The notes: generated by a model not told the origin, from the sequence alone. DNA of 64,000 nt from Chryseobacterium soldanellicola (GCF_900100115.1 NZ_FNKL01000002.1:496001-560000), one strand, 5' to 3'; counted from the stretch's first letter, positions 1-9,467 are shown. Numbers and translations: made by a program.

Positions 1-2
1 CC

Positions 3-137
3 CACTATCAAAGATTGCTTAACTATATTCAGCCTGATTTTGTTCACGTTTTAGCCAACGGAAAGATCATCAAAACAGGTGATAAATCGCTTGCTTTAGA
101 ATTGGAAGCAAAAGGTTACGACTGGCTTTTAAATTAA
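3..137 (+). CDS. sufC: SufC, Fe-S cluster assembly ATPase (C-terminal end only)
   Basis: The reading frame is already open at the window edge and ends at a TAA at 135-137, giving about 44 C-terminal residues that read ...[12 protein letters not shown] then ...[10 protein letters not shown]. This is the typical tail of SufC, the ABC-type ATPase of the SUF iron-sulfur assembly scaffold (SufBCD) in the cytoplasm. The catalytic part lies outside the window. sufD follows on the same strand after 76 bases, which supports the call and implies a suf operon. The identification rests on the tail and on synteny only. Confidence 0.85.
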   Translation, partial: HYQRLLNYIQPDFVHVLANGKIIKTGDKSLALELEAKGYDWLLN

Positions 138-213
138 TTAAAAAGATTAAGAAATTTAGAGATTCAGAAATTGATCTCTTCGTTTAACAATTTCAGCCAA
201 ATAAAAAGAAAAA

Positions 214-1548
214 ATGGTGCAAACCACAGATATACCAGTAATGGCATTAAAAGAACAAATTAAAGAAAATCACGGTGAATTTTTGGAGAGTCTTCGTCAC
301 AGATTTCTGGATGATGATAGAAAAGCAGCTCTTCAAAGGTTTGAAAATCTTGGTTTTCCGACGAAAAAAGACGAAGAATATAAATATACCAGCCTAAAAG
401 AGATTACCGAAAAGCAGTATAACTTTTTCCCGAAAGAAGGTCATAATATCACCAAAGAACAATTGGACGAATTGCATCTTGGTGAAGAAAATTTTGACTG
501 GATTACTTTTGTGAACGGTAAGCTTCGTAAAGAATTATCAAATGTTTCGATTGAAAATGTTGAATTTCTTTCATTCAATTATGCCTTGAATGATGAGAAG
601 CACAGAGATATTTTTGAACAGTATTTTAACACAATTGCTTCCAAAGATTCTGCTTTTACGAATCTGAATCAGGCGTATTGCAAGTATGGCTTCTTTTTGA
701 AAGTTCCTAAAAATGTGGTGATCGAAAAGCCGATTCACGTTTTTTATATCTCTCAAAATCAGGAAGAAAATACATTCTATAATACAAGAAATTTATTAAT
801 TGTAGAAGAAGGTGCAAAAGTGGAGATCATTGAAAGTCACCACAATTTTGACAGCGTTTACGTATTGACAAATTCTGTGACAGAAATTTTTACGTATCCG
901 AATGCAAAAGCAGACTGGCATAAAGTTCAGAACGATAATGACACCTCTTATCTTATCGACAGCACGTTCGCGAGACAGGAAAAAGACAGTTTAACGACTG
1001 TAAACACATTCTCTTTCGGGGGTAAATTGGTAAGGAACAATCTTGATTTTATTCATAACGGATCGAATATTAATTCATTCATGAACGGGATCACGATTAT
1101 CGGGAAAGATCAGCTGGTAGATCATCACACGGCAGTTCACCACAATCAGCCAAACTGTGAAAGCTATCAGAATTACAAAGGTATTTTCAGCGGAAATTCT
1201 CACGGAGTTTTCAACGGAAAAGTTTTTGTAGACAAGATCGCCCAAAAAACCAATGCCTATCAGCAAAACAACAACGTTTTATTGAATGAAGGAGCAACAA
1301 TCGATACAAAACCTCAATTGGAGATTTTTGCAGACGATGTGAAATGCTCTCACGGCTGTACAGTTGGCCAATTGAATGAGGATGCATTATTTTATTTAAG
1401 AGCAAGAGGTATTTCTAAAAAAGAAGCTCAGGCTTTATTGTTATATGCATTTGCAAATGATGCAATGCAAAATATTGACATTGAACCTTTAAAAGAAAAA
1501 ATTTCAAAGCTTCTGGCCGAGAAATTAGAAGTTGATATAGAGTTTTAA
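214..1548 (+). CDS. sufD: SufD, Fe-S cluster assembly protein
   Basis: This 444-residue protein matches the size and layout of SufD, which with SufB and SufC builds Fe-S clusters on the cytoplasmic SufBC2D scaffold. The N-terminal helical part (about residues 1-130) precedes the right-handed beta-helix core. The C-terminal core holds the family hallmark CSHGCTVG beginning at residue 378, followed by a helical region with ARGI-KKEAQ-LL. The ATG at 214 is used; an in-frame ATG at residue 10 is an alternative start. It follows sufC directly. A hairpin terminator at 1567-1596 ends the unit. Confidence 0.95.
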   Translation: MVQTTDIPVMALKEQIKENHGEFLESLRHRFLDDDRKAALQRFENLGFPTKKDEEYKYTSLKEITEKQYNFFPKEGHNITKEQLDELHLGEENFDWITFVNGKLRKELSNVSIENVEFLSFNYALNDEKHRDIFEQYFNTIASKDSAFTNLNQAYCKYGFFLKVPKNVVIEKPIHVFYISQNQEENTFYNTRNLLIVEEGAKVEIIESHHNFDSVYVLTNSVTEIFTYPNAKADWHKVQNDNDTSYLIDSTFARQEKDSLTTVNTFSFGGKLVRNNLDFIHNGSNINSFMNGITIIGKDQLVDHHTAVHHNQPNCESYQNYKGIFSGNSHGVFNGKVFVDKIAQKTNAYQQNNNVLLNEGATIDTKPQLEIFADDVKCSHGCTVGQLNEDALFYLRARGISKKEAQALLLYAFANDAMQNIDIEPLKEKISKLLAEKLEVDIEF

Positions 1549-1566
1549 CAATATATAATTGATAAT

Positions 1567-1600
1567 AAAAAAGCACTTCGTTTTGGAGTGCTTTTTATTT
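1567..1600 (+). terminator. Rho-independent terminator after sufD
   Basis: An inverted repeat with arms AAAAAGCAC and GTGCTTTTT (about 1567-1575 and 1588-1596) is followed by more T residues. It lies between the convergent sufD and DUF3078 genes and could work in both directions. Confidence 0.75.
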
Positions 1601-1618
1601 TTTAAGTCTGTTATTAAT

Positions 1619-2545
1619 TTATTTCTTAATCCACCACTGGCTGTCTTTCCTGTCAGAACGTTTTACTCCATTATTAAGCGTGTAGGCAAAACCAATTCCT
1701 AAAGTCTGTTTCAACTGTGTTTTCTGAATCTGATTGTGGTCATACAAAACATCAAGGGTGATATTGGAAGAAATGAATTTATTTACTTTCATATTTAAAG
1801 CCATTCCGTATGCGAGAACCAGCCTTTCCGGATGATCAAGATAATTTGAAAAAACGGAAGCCGTGTTCGTAACATTCATATTTTCCATGATCTTTACTTT
1901 GTAGGAAGCCGTTCCCAGAAAACCGAACTGCAGTAAAGAAGAATCTCCGTCTGATTTTAAGCCATAATTACTTGCCAACTGAAGCTCTTTATCGAGGACA
2001 AACGTCCATCTTGCATTGGTGGGGCGCAATGTGACATTCAGGTCATCATTTGGCCTGTAGGTAATTCCCAAACCGACATTCAGATATCCCGGAGCCATAA
2101 AATTGGAAAGCTTTTTAGCTTCCGGATTATTCCCATCTTCATATCCCGATGAAAATTGTGACTGAATACCCGCTCCGACAGAAAAATACCAGCTTTTCGA
2201 AAACTGTCTCCCATAATTTGTGGAAATATTAATGACATCCTGGGTTTTTCTTGTTCCGATGCCTTTTGTATTATTTTGACCGTAGTCCAGGATTATAATA
2301 TTTTCCCAGAGATCTTTGCCTTTTTCATACGTAATGTCATAATTCACTCCGGCAAGCCAGCCAAGGTTATTGGCACCACCGCCGACCCAGTTCGAGAAGG
2401 CCGCCTGATTAAACATCAATGAATTTTTTCCTAAAACCGACCAGTGTTTTACTGTATCTATCACTACTGAATCTTTTTTCAACTCTTCTTGCGCACTTAC
2501 ATACATCCCTATAACACAGGAAATAATCAATAAAAGCTTTTTCAT
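1619..2545 (-). CDS. DUF3078 domain-containing outer-membrane protein
   Basis: The 308-residue protein begins with a Sec signal peptide (MKKLLLIISCVIGMYVSAQ) and then has alternating aromatic/hydrophobic strands typical of an outer-membrane beta-barrel. The segment NSLMFNQAAFSNWVGGGANN and the ending QWWIKK are characteristic of the DUF3078 family of Bacteroidota. Function is unknown; location in the outer membrane is inferred. The gene is monocistronic and convergent with sufD. Confidence 0.8.
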   Translation of the reverse strand: MKKLLLIISCVIGMYVSAQEELKKDSVVIDTVKHWSVLGKNSLMFNQAAFSNWVGGGANNLGWLAGVNYDITYEKGKDLWENIIILDYGQNNTKGIGTRKTQDVINISTNYGRQFSKSWYFSVGAGIQSQFSSGYEDGNNPEAKKLSNFMAPGYLNVGLGITYRPNDDLNVTLRPTNARWTFVLDKELQLASNYGLKSDGDSSLLQFGFLGTASYKVKIMENMNVTNTASVFSNYLDHPERLVLAYGMALNMKVNKFISSNITLDVLYDHNQIQKTQLKQTLGIGFAYTLNNGVKRSDRKDSQWWIKK

Positions 2546-2813
2546 TCTAAAGATTTTATTTAAAAAATATTAATATAATGTTAGCCGAAACAAAATTGCT
2601 TCAAAAACGGATCTTTCTCTAACATTTGTATTTTTTCAGCATTAATCAACTAAAACTAAGCCAGTTTAGAAAAATCAATGACAAAAAATTTTATTTAAAA
2701 CGTAAAACTGATGAAAATCATAACCTTTTGTCTGAAAATAATCCTCAATTTTAAATTTCATCGCCAAATTTTCCGAAATTTATCATTGGCTTTTCATTTG
2801 ACGTAAAATATCC

Positions 2814-3581
2814 ATGTTTAAAAATGTAATTTCCAAAAGAGCTATACTATATCCGTTGCTGATGCTCGCTGCAATGTGGTTGGGCTACTTTTTACAGATA
2901 CACGGCTTTTTTGAAAGTTGCTTTGGGGCGATAATTCCTCTCGTGCCGGAAGGCTTGCTGGGTATTATCACTTCTCCCCTTTTACATGGGAACCTGGATC
3001 ATATTATGGGAAATTCTATCCCGATTGCGATCCTGATGTTCCTGCTGTATCAGTTTTACCCTTTGGTTGCCAATAAAGTATTTATTATCGGCTGGCTGGC
3101 GACAGGTCTTTTAGTATGGCTTCTCCCTCCGATTGACATTCTTACCGGCGAGTACATGTACACCTGTACGATCGGCGCGAGCGGTGTTGTTTACGTTCTT
3201 GCTTTTTTCCTCTTTTTCAGCGGAATTTTTAAATGGAATACAAAACTTTTAACCATTTCCCTGCTTGTCGTATTATATTACGGAAGTCTTGTTTGGGGAA
3301 TGCTTCCGGAAGAATTATTTTATAACCTTCAGGAGCCGAGTAAAATTTCCTGGCAGGCGCATCTTTCCGGGGCTGTTGTAGGAAGCATTATTGCTTTTAT
3401 GTTTAAAAAAGTAGGTGAAAAAAAGAAAAAATACATCTGGGAATTTCCTAATTATTATAATGAAAAAGACGATAAGCTTTGGCAGGAATATAAAGAAAAT
3501 CACCCTGACGACTTCTTAGAGCTGCCTTACAAGAAAAAAGATGATATTTGGGATCGTTTGGATGAATTAAGAGGAAAATAA
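2814..3581 (+). CDS. Rhomboid family intramembrane serine protease
   Basis: The 255-residue protein has about six hydrophobic segments between residues 10 and 200 and a charged cytosolic tail. Rhomboid catalytic features are visible: HGNLDHIMGN (His58 to Asn67) in the region of TM2, GASG with the nucleophile Ser123, and the catalytic His183 in QAHLSG. These make a Ser-His dyad protease of the inner membrane, so an active enzyme is predicted. Substrates are unknown. The roughly 55-residue hydrophilic tail rich in Lys and Asp is typical of flavobacterial members. dprA follows 35 bases downstream on the same strand. Confidence 0.9.
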   Translation: MFKNVISKRAILYPLLMLAAMWLGYFLQIHGFFESCFGAIIPLVPEGLLGIITSPLLHGNLDHIMGNSIPIAILMFLLYQFYPLVANKVFIIGWLATGLLVWLLPPIDILTGEYMYTCTIGASGVVYVLAFFLFFSGIFKWNTKLLTISLLVVLYYGSLVWGMLPEELFYNLQEPSKISWQAHLSGAVVGSIIAFMFKKVGEKKKKYIWEFPNYYNEKDDKLWQEYKENHPDDFLELPYKKKDDIWDRLDELRGK

Positions 3582-3616
3582 AAACTTATTTTTTTACATT
3601 TGCCAAAACAACACAA

Positions 3617-4723
3617 ATGTATTCTGAAGAACATCTTTATTCAATCGCCTTACGCGAATGTAATTTAATTGGTGATATTAATTTTACAAAGCTTGTCCGC
3701 ACTTTCGGAAATGCAGAAAATGCATGGAAATATGCAAAAAAAGACTAAAAAGTTGAAGGTATCGGCATAAAAACCGTTTCTGACATTGGGAATGATATTC
3801 ATCTCACATTTGCAGAAAAAGAGTTAAAATTTTGCGAAAAGAATAATATCCAAGTTAATTTAAAACATCAAAAAGAGCTTCCATATTTATTATATCAATG
3901 CGATGATGCGCCGGCCATTCTCTATCAAAAAGGAAATTTCGATGATACAAAACAAAAGGTAAGCATTGTAGGAACGCGAAATATGACTTCATACGGTAAA
4001 CAATTTATTGTCGATTTTTTTGAAGCAACAAAATCCTGCACTTTCATTTCTGTAAGCGGTCTGGCGCTCGGTGTCGATAAAGAAGTCCATGAGCAGTCTA
4101 TTCACAATTACACGCCTACGATTGCCGTTTTAGCGCACGGCTTTCATATTTTATATCCTTCAAAAAACAAAAAGCTTTCAGAAAAAATCCTTGAGGACGG
4201 CGGAGCGCTTCTTACAGAATTTAATTCTTCAAGAAAACCGGACCGGGAAAATTTTCTTCAGAGAAACAGAATTGTAGCCGGACTTTCGCCCTCTACCATT
4301 GTCGTGGAAACGGCTTTTGGTGGCGGTTCTATAAGTACGGCAACCTATGCCAACAATTACAACAGAGAAGTTTTTGCTCTTCCGGGAAGAATTACGGATA
4401 AATACAGCCAGGGTTGTAATCATCTGATTTTTCAGCACAAAGCAACGGCTGTTTCAACAATGAATGACCTGATTGATTTACTCGGGTTTAATAATGAAAA
4501 AGGCAAAACCGGTGAACTTTTTCCTTTATATGAAAATACGATACAATTATCTGAAAATCAAGAATTAATATATGAATTCATTAAGATAAATCAGCAAATT
4601 TCTCTGGATGATCTTGCCCATAAAATTGACCTCTCTTCACACAAAATTTTGCCCATAATTTTGGAATTGGAGCTTTTAGGTAAAGTAAAATCACTTTCCG
4701 GGAGGCAATTTATGGCAATTTGA
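3617..4723 (+). pseudogene. dprA: dprA, DNA-processing protein, interrupted by an in-frame stop
   Basis: DprA loads RecA onto incoming single-stranded DNA during natural transformation. The frame opens at ATG 3617 (MYSEEHLYSIALREC...) and is a normal DprA N-terminal helical domain, but a TAA at 3746-3748 stops it after 43 codons. The same frame then continues without shift (KVEGIG, a helix-hairpin-helix-like turn) through the Rossmann domain (VSIVGTRNMTSYG; SGLALGVD; FLQRNRIVAGLS; ETAFGGGS) to a C-terminal winged helix ending at 4723. Only one base substitution separates it from an intact gene of about 368 codons. An internal ATG at 3983 could give a 246-residue fragment that lacks the first strand of the Rossmann fold, so function is doubtful. 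A sequencing error cannot be excluded. Confidence 0.85.
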
Positions 4724-4913
4724 AAATTAACGATTTCTTAATATTGCATTATTTAAGACATAACATTTCATTTTTAATAAAATTTAAACCCAAATTATCA
4801 ATTTAATAATATTCCGCTCCATTATTATTAAATTTTTAGCAATCAGCAAATAAGGTGTTGTGAATCTTGAAAAAAAAATTAAATTTGTTGACAATAATAT
4901 TCAACCTTACTAT

Positions 4914-6272
4914 ATGGAACAATATAATATTGACCAGAAAATTCAAGAGTTTATTGCAAAAATTGAGGCAAAAAACCCAAATGAACCGGAATTTTTACAA
5001 GCTGTAAAAGAAGTTGCTGTAACGGTAATTCCGTTTATCATGACCAAAAAGGAATATACAGGAATGAAGCTTCTTGAAAGAATGGCTGAAGCTGAAAGAA
5101 TTATTATTTTCAGAGTTCCATGGGTTGATGACAAAGGAGAGATCCAGGTAAACAGAGGATTCAGAATTCAAATGAACTCTGCGATCGGGCCATATAAAGG
5201 AGGAATCCGTTTCCACCCTACTGTAAACCTTTCTGTGCTTAAATTCTTAGCTTTCGAGCAGGTTTTCAAAAACTCTCTGACAACCCTTCCTATGGGTGGT
5301 GGTAAAGGAGGTTCAGATTTCGATCCACAAGGTAAATCTGATATGGAAGTAATGCGTTTCTGCCAGGCTTTCATGACAGAATTATGCAAGCATATCGGCC
5401 CGGAAACTGATGTTCCTGCGGGAGATATCGGTGTTGGAGCCAGAGAGATCGGATATTTATTTGGTCAGTATAAGAAAATCAGAAATGAATTTACTGGAGT
5501 TCTTACAGGAAAAGGGCTTGCTTACGGTGGCTCATTAATCCGTCCTGAAGCAACAGGTTATGGCGTTGTTTACTTTGCTGAGCAGATGCTTAAAACGATC
5601 GGGCAGGATTTTAAAGGTAAAATTGTAACTGTTTCAGGTTTCGGAAACGTGGCTTGGGGAGTGATCAAAAAAATATCTGAATTAGGAGGAAAAGTAGTAA
5701 CGATCTCCGGACCAGATGGATATATTTATGATAAAGACGGAATCGACGGAGAAAAAATCGATTACCTATTAGAGCTTAGAAATTCAGGAAACAACAGAGC
5801 TGAGGATTATGCGAAAAAATATCCGTCTGCTGAATTCTTCCCTGGAAAACGCCCTTGGGAAGTGAAGTGTGATGTTGCTTTCCCTTCTGCGACTCAAAAC
5901 GAACTGGACTTAGAAGATGCTAAATTATTGGTTGAAAACGGATGCCTTTGTGTAACAGAAGCGGCCAATATGCCATCTACACTTGACGCAATCAACTATT
6001 TCTTAGATAATAAAGTATTATTTTCTCCTGGTAAAGCGTCTAACGCGGGTGGTGTAGCAACCTCAGGATTAGAAATGACTCAAAACTCTATCCGTCTAAA
6101 CTGGACTTCTGAAGAAGTAGACGCAAGATTAAAGGAAATCATGATCGGAATCCATAAAGCTTGCAGAGATTACGGAAAAGAGGAAGATGGCTACGTAAAC
6201 TACGTAAAAGGGGCAAACATCGCCGGCTTCGTGAAAGTAGCAGAAGCAATGCTCGCTCAGGGAGTGGTATAA
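4914..6272 (+). CDS. gdhA: NADP-type glutamate dehydrogenase
   Basis: This 452-residue enzyme interconverts 2-oxoglutarate plus ammonia and glutamate in the cytoplasm. It has the compact hexameric GdhA length. The substrate motif PMGGGKGG carries the catalytic Lys131, PAGDIGVG follows, and the Rossmann turn is VSGFGNVAWG. The open frame extends to a GTG at 4860, but ATG 4914 gives MEQYNIDQKIQEFI, the usual N-terminus, so it is preferred. The gene stands alone, with two hairpin terminators downstream. Confidence 0.95.
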   Translation: MEQYNIDQKIQEFIAKIEAKNPNEPEFLQAVKEVAVTVIPFIMTKKEYTGMKLLERMAEAERIIIFRVPWVDDKGEIQVNRGFRIQMNSAIGPYKGGIRFHPTVNLSVLKFLAFEQVFKNSLTTLPMGGGKGGSDFDPQGKSDMEVMRFCQAFMTELCKHIGPETDVPAGDIGVGAREIGYLFGQYKKIRNEFTGVLTGKGLAYGGSLIRPEATGYGVVYFAEQMLKTIGQDFKGKIVTVSGFGNVAWGVIKKISELGGKVVTISGPDGYIYDKDGIDGEKIDYLLELRNSGNNRAEDYAKKYPSAEFFPGKRPWEVKCDVAFPSATQNELDLEDAKLLVENGCLCVTEAANMPSTLDAINYFLDNKVLFSPGKASNAGGVATSGLEMTQNSIRLNWTSEEVDARLKEIMIGIHKACRDYGKEEDGYVNYVKGANIAGFVKVAEAMLAQGVV

Positions 6273-6280
6273 AATATAAA

Positions 6281-6306
6281 GGTTGGGAAATTTCCCGGCC
6301 TTTTTT
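6281..6306 (+). terminator. Terminator after gdhA
   Basis: The arms GGTTGGGAAA and TTTCCCGGCC form a near-perfect hairpin with two G-U pairs, followed by six T residues. Confidence 0.65.
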
Positions 6307-6354
6307 CATATAGCCTGTCCCGGGATAATGGGAAAAAGTAAAAAGTGAAAGGAG

Positions 6355-6384
6355 AAAGCGTTGATATTTTCAACGCTTTTTTTT
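6355..6384 (+). terminator. Second hairpin terminator after gdhA
   Basis: AAAGCGTTGA (6355-6364) pairs with TCAACGCTTT (6370-6379) around a five-base loop, followed by a T run. It probably backs up the first terminator. Confidence 0.65.
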
Positions 6385-6502
6385 ATTTTTAATTGAAAAT
6401 TTTAATTAAATATTTTCTGATAGACATTCAAACTTCTCAGAATTAAAGAATAAAGAATTATAACCAACTTCTTAAATCAAATTTTAATTAAAAATTGAGC
6501 AC

Positions 6503-6531
6503 AAAAAATCCTGAAATTTTATATTTCAGGA
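6503..6531 (-). terminator. Terminator of the 6.55-6.79 kb gene
   Basis: TCCTGAAAT (6509-6517) pairs with ATTTCAGGA (6523-6531). On the minus strand the stem is followed by a T run, placing it directly downstream of the small secreted-protein gene. Confidence 0.65.
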
Positions 6532-6552
6532 CCTTTATTTTACATTACAAAA

Positions 6553-6792
6553 TTATTTATTTTTCTTTTTCATTTTTTTATCGCCGGTTGTAGCGTCTTT
6601 AGACTTCCAATTACCGGTCGTATCCGTCGTATTATTGTTATTCATATTGTTATTATGGTCTTTCTTCATGTCCCTCTGATTACGTGTCGTATCAGGTTTA
6701 ATCGTGTCTGTTTTTTTCTGAGGAGTGGTCTGTGCGGATACAGTCATCATTCCCGCAACTACAAATGTCAGTGCTAAAAATAACTTTTTCAT
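6553..6792 (-). CDS. Small secreted Lys/Asn-rich protein, unknown function
   Basis: The 79-residue product starts MKKLFLALTFVVAGMMTVSAQ, a clear Sec signal peptide, followed by a low-complexity hydrophilic chain with an Asn run and a lysine-rich end (KKMKKKNK). The longer frame from 6837 adds 15 residues ahead of the signal peptide, so ATG 6792 is chosen. It resembles the next gene (6997-7341) in signal peptide, Thr/Asn composition and basic tail, suggesting a paralogous pair. No domain recognised. Confidence 0.65.
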   Translation of the reverse strand: MKKLFLALTFVVAGMMTVSAQTTPQKKTDTIKPDTTRNQRDMKKDHNNNMNNNNTTDTTGNWKSKDATTGDKKMKKKNK

Positions 6793-6944
6793 AACTAAAA
6801 TATTTTGATTAATGATTTGGTACTTTAAAAACATCAAATTTTATACTAAATATTATGATAAATTGCACTTTAACTTTTTTTATATTTTTTTTAAGATTTT
6901 TTAAATTATAAATCTGATTTACCGACAGTTATGAATTAATAAAA

Positions 6945-6975
6945 TCAAAAAATCCCGGAAATAAATTTCCGGGAT
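6945..6975 (-). terminator. Terminator of the 7.0-7.3 kb gene
   Basis: ATCCCGGAAAT (6952-6962) pairs with ATTTCCGGGAT (6965-6975). The minus-strand transcript ends in a T-rich run. Confidence 0.65.
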
Positions 6976-6996
6976 CTCATTTTTACTTTAAATTAT

Positions 6997-7341
6997 TTAC
7001 TTTGCTTTTTTCTTTTTCGATTTTTTTTCTTCTTTAGTGGCGTCTGTTGGTTTTGTTGCCTCTACAGTCGTATCTGCCGTCACTGTTGCAGTAGCATCAG
7101 TCGTTACAGTACTATTGGCAGCAGGGTCTACGACTGCGGCCGTAGCATTTGTGCTTTGATTCTGTGTCGCGTTGGTGTTTGCCGATGAATTGGCATTCCA
7201 CGCGGGCTGTGTACTTTGTTGTTGGGCTTGAGTTGTCGTTTGGTTATTAGTATTTTGTGACGGATTTTGAGTTTCCGTCTGAGCCGATACCGCGATTACT
7301 CCGACTAATGTAAACGCTGCTGTTAAAACTAACTTTTTCAT
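6997..7341 (-). CDS. Small secreted Thr/Gln/Asn/Ala-rich protein, unknown function
   Basis: The 114-residue product has a signal peptide (MKKLVLTAAFTLVGVIAVSAQ), a mature part made almost only of Thr, Asn, Gln, Ala and Val, and a strongly basic tail (KKSKKKKAK). The composition suggests an intrinsically disordered periplasmic or surface protein. It is a likely paralogue of the neighbour at 6553-6792; each gene has its own terminator. Function is unknown. Confidence 0.65.
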   Translation of the reverse strand: MKKLVLTAAFTLVGVIAVSAQTETQNPSQNTNNQTTTQAQQQSTQPAWNANSSANTNATQNQSTNATAAVVDPAANSTVTTDATATVTADTTVEATKPTDATKEEKKSKKKKAK

Positions 7342-7453
7342 AATAAAATTTTAAATGGTTGTTTAATTTAAACGCCGTTTATTTCATTTAATTATGTGCA
7401 AAGCCTTTATTTAACGCACTTTATCATTTTTTAAGACGAATTGGGATTACAAG

Positions 7454-7942
7454 CTATTTTTCTAAATTTTTCATAATTCTTTCCACAAACTCATAGGCCG
7501 CAGGGCAAATCACGGTATTTTTTATCATTAAATTATTGATCTGGTAAATTTTTTTACGATCCGTGTGAGGATATTCACGGCAGGCTTTTGGCCTCACCTC
7601 GTAAATTGAGCAGGTATTGTCGCTGTTTAAGAAAAAACACGGGAGATCTTGCAGCACTTTATCGTTATCTTCATCCACACGGAGGAATTTAGACTCAAAA
7701 TCGGCGGGCTTTATACGAAGATGCTTTGAAATGCGCTCAATGTCTTTTTCCGTATATAAAGGTCCGGTTGTTTTGCAGCAATTGGCACATTGCAGGCAGT
7801 CAATTTTCTCAAAAACTTCATCATGCGTTTCCCGAACAACATAATCGAGATTCTTGGGTGGTTTTTTCTTTAATCCGTCCAGGAATTTTTTATGTTCCTT
7901 CTGCTTTTGTAACGCCTGTTTTTTATATAAATCCAAATCCAT
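7454..7942 (-). CDS. YkgJ-family cysteine cluster protein
   Basis: This 162-residue cytoplasmic protein has the signature CxxCxxCC (Cys49, 52, 55, 56), then Cys102, Cys111, Cys121 and Cys146 in the contexts LPCFF, TCSIYEVRPKAC and ICPAA. This is the zinc- or iron-binding Cys-cluster family (YkgJ, PF03692), whose function is not settled. The start codon touches the stop of the Kir-like channel gene upstream (7942/7943), so the two are co-transcribed. Confidence 0.85.
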   Translation of the reverse strand: MDLDLYKKQALQKQKEHKKFLDGLKKKPPKNLDYVVRETHDEVFEKIDCLQCANCCKTTGPLYTEKDIERISKHLRIKPADFESKFLRVDEDNDKVLQDLPCFFLNSDNTCSIYEVRPKACREYPHTDRKKIYQINNLMIKNTVICPAAYEFVERIMKNLEK

Positions 7943-8911
7943 TTATTCTTCCGAAACTAAAATCGGCATTTCGACCTCTTTATATTCATTAATTTTATCT
8001 AAATCTAACACGGTAGACTGATTATCTTTTGCAGGATAATACATCGGGACAAATTTGGCACCAAAAACTATTTCCTTAGAAATATATGAAGCACGCTGAA
8101 CGACCGTATTTGAAAAAACTTCATCAAAAGCTCTGACATGAACGATAATCTCAATTTTGTTATTTTTAAAATCTTCCTTTGTAAAGCCAAAAAAAGGTGA
8201 ATCTTCGTCTATTTTATGTACGACCGTCCAGTTTAAAGCTAACGTATTTATATGGCTTAAATGGGTCTTTAAAGTATAAAACTGAGCTTTTGCATCGCCA
8301 TTTTCATTAATTTCGATCGCCGTTGAAACCACCACCTCTGCACTTGTCAGCGCATTATTTTTAAATGGCGCCAACCTGAACATCAGCCCTGTAACATCCT
8401 GGAATGGAGCAACTAAAGCTACATCTGAAAATTTAAGATAAGCTCTCGGGCGGGAAAATCTACCGTAAAATAAACCTGTTGCAATCGCAAAGGCCAGCAA
8501 TCCCAAAAAGGCTTCAAAAGTTGCCACAAGGCTCGCCATAAAACCTACAGGAGCAATTCTTCCGTAGCCAACTGTTGTAAAAGTCTGTGAACTGAAGAAA
8601 AACACATCAATAAATTCGTTAACAGGATCACTTTTGTCAATTCCTGTTAAGTGTTCTACTCCAATTGTATAATATATTAAAGCAAAAAACAGATTGATAA
8701 GAATATAACCAATCACCAAATAAGAGAGAAACTGGGCCGTTGACAATTCCAGCATGGTATGATACCAGCTGAGGCGGTTTAAAATATTGACTCCTTTTCG
8801 CTCAACGTTGGGAAGGCCGTCTTTTCTAATAAATCTTCCGGAAGCATTATTTCCAAAACCGCTGTCTTCTATGTTTTTCTGACGAATTCTATTTCTGAAA
8901 CCTGTAGCCAT
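7943..8911 (-). CDS. Inward-rectifier (Kir-like) potassium channel
   Basis: The 322-residue protein has two membrane helices (about residues 60-85 and 122-150) around a pore loop with the potassium selectivity filter TTVGYG (TVGYG at 113-117). A large cytosolic beta-rich C-terminal domain follows, as in bacterial KirBac channels. It should conduct K+ across the inner membrane as a tetramer gated from the cytosol. It forms a two-gene unit with the YkgJ-type gene. Confidence 0.88.
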   Translation of the reverse strand: MATGFRNRIRQKNIEDSGFGNNASGRFIRKDGLPNVERKGVNILNRLSWYHTMLELSTAQFLSYLVIGYILINLFFALIYYTIGVEHLTGIDKSDPVNEFIDVFFFSSQTFTTVGYGRIAPVGFMASLVATFEAFLGLLAFAIATGLFYGRFSRPRAYLKFSDVALVAPFQDVTGLMFRLAPFKNNALTSAEVVVSTAIEINENGDAKAQFYTLKTHLSHINTLALNWTVVHKIDEDSPFFGFTKEDFKNNKIEIIVHVRAFDEVFSNTVVQRASYISKEIVFGAKFVPMYYPAKDNQSTVLDLDKINEYKEVEMPILVSEE

Positions 8912-9153
8912 TTTTTATAATCATTTTGTTTTTATATTCCTTAATGCTGAACGGAGCTGAAGCATCTGTATTATTCAAATAGAGCTAAATTAATATGCAA
9001 AGATAAAATATTGTTTTTATGAAATTTATCAAAAGCTTTTGATAAAGTCAGTTATCAAAAGTTAAGCATAATCAAAAAGTCAAAAATACACATTATTATA
9101 AATCAAATATTTAACTCAACAACTTGGTATTTAGACTTTTGATATATTATTTT

Positions 9154-9214
9154 GCAAAGCAATTGCGAATTAGCAAAGTAAATGCAAAAAATCGCAAAGC
9201 AGATGCGAAAATAA
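9154..9214. repeat. Three imperfect tandem copies of a ~20-bp GCAAAGCA..TGCGAA unit
   Basis: Copies start at 9154 (GCAAAGCAATTGCGAATTA), 9173 (GCAAAGTAAATGCAAAAAA) and 9194 (GCAAAGCAGATGCGAAAATA). The first and third are nearly identical over 16 bases. Their role is unknown. Confidence 0.6.
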
Positions 9215-9467
9215 TATATTTGAAATTTTAGTCTTATTCTTATTAAGATTATCGGTTGGTTTTTATGAGATTTTTAAATTGATTTATTTTGATCACTTTA
9301 TTTTTTCTATTAATTCTCAAAATCTCATATCAATAAACAAAGTTTCATAAATTTACAGGAGACGAGTTTATCGGTTAGCATTTAAATAATATTATGTTTT
9401 ACTATTTTACAAATCATTATACTATAGAATGGCAGCTATGGTTCGGCAAGTTAATTTTATAACTAAG

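Noticed and set aside
3746..3748. TAA in dprA as a recoded or read-through codon
   Set aside because: No recoding signal is evident and standard stops are used everywhere else in the window; a point mutation or read error is simpler.
4860..4913. GTG start extending gdhA by 18 residues
   Set aside because: ATG 4914 gives the usual GdhA N-terminus, and the extra residues are AT-rich non-conserved sequence.
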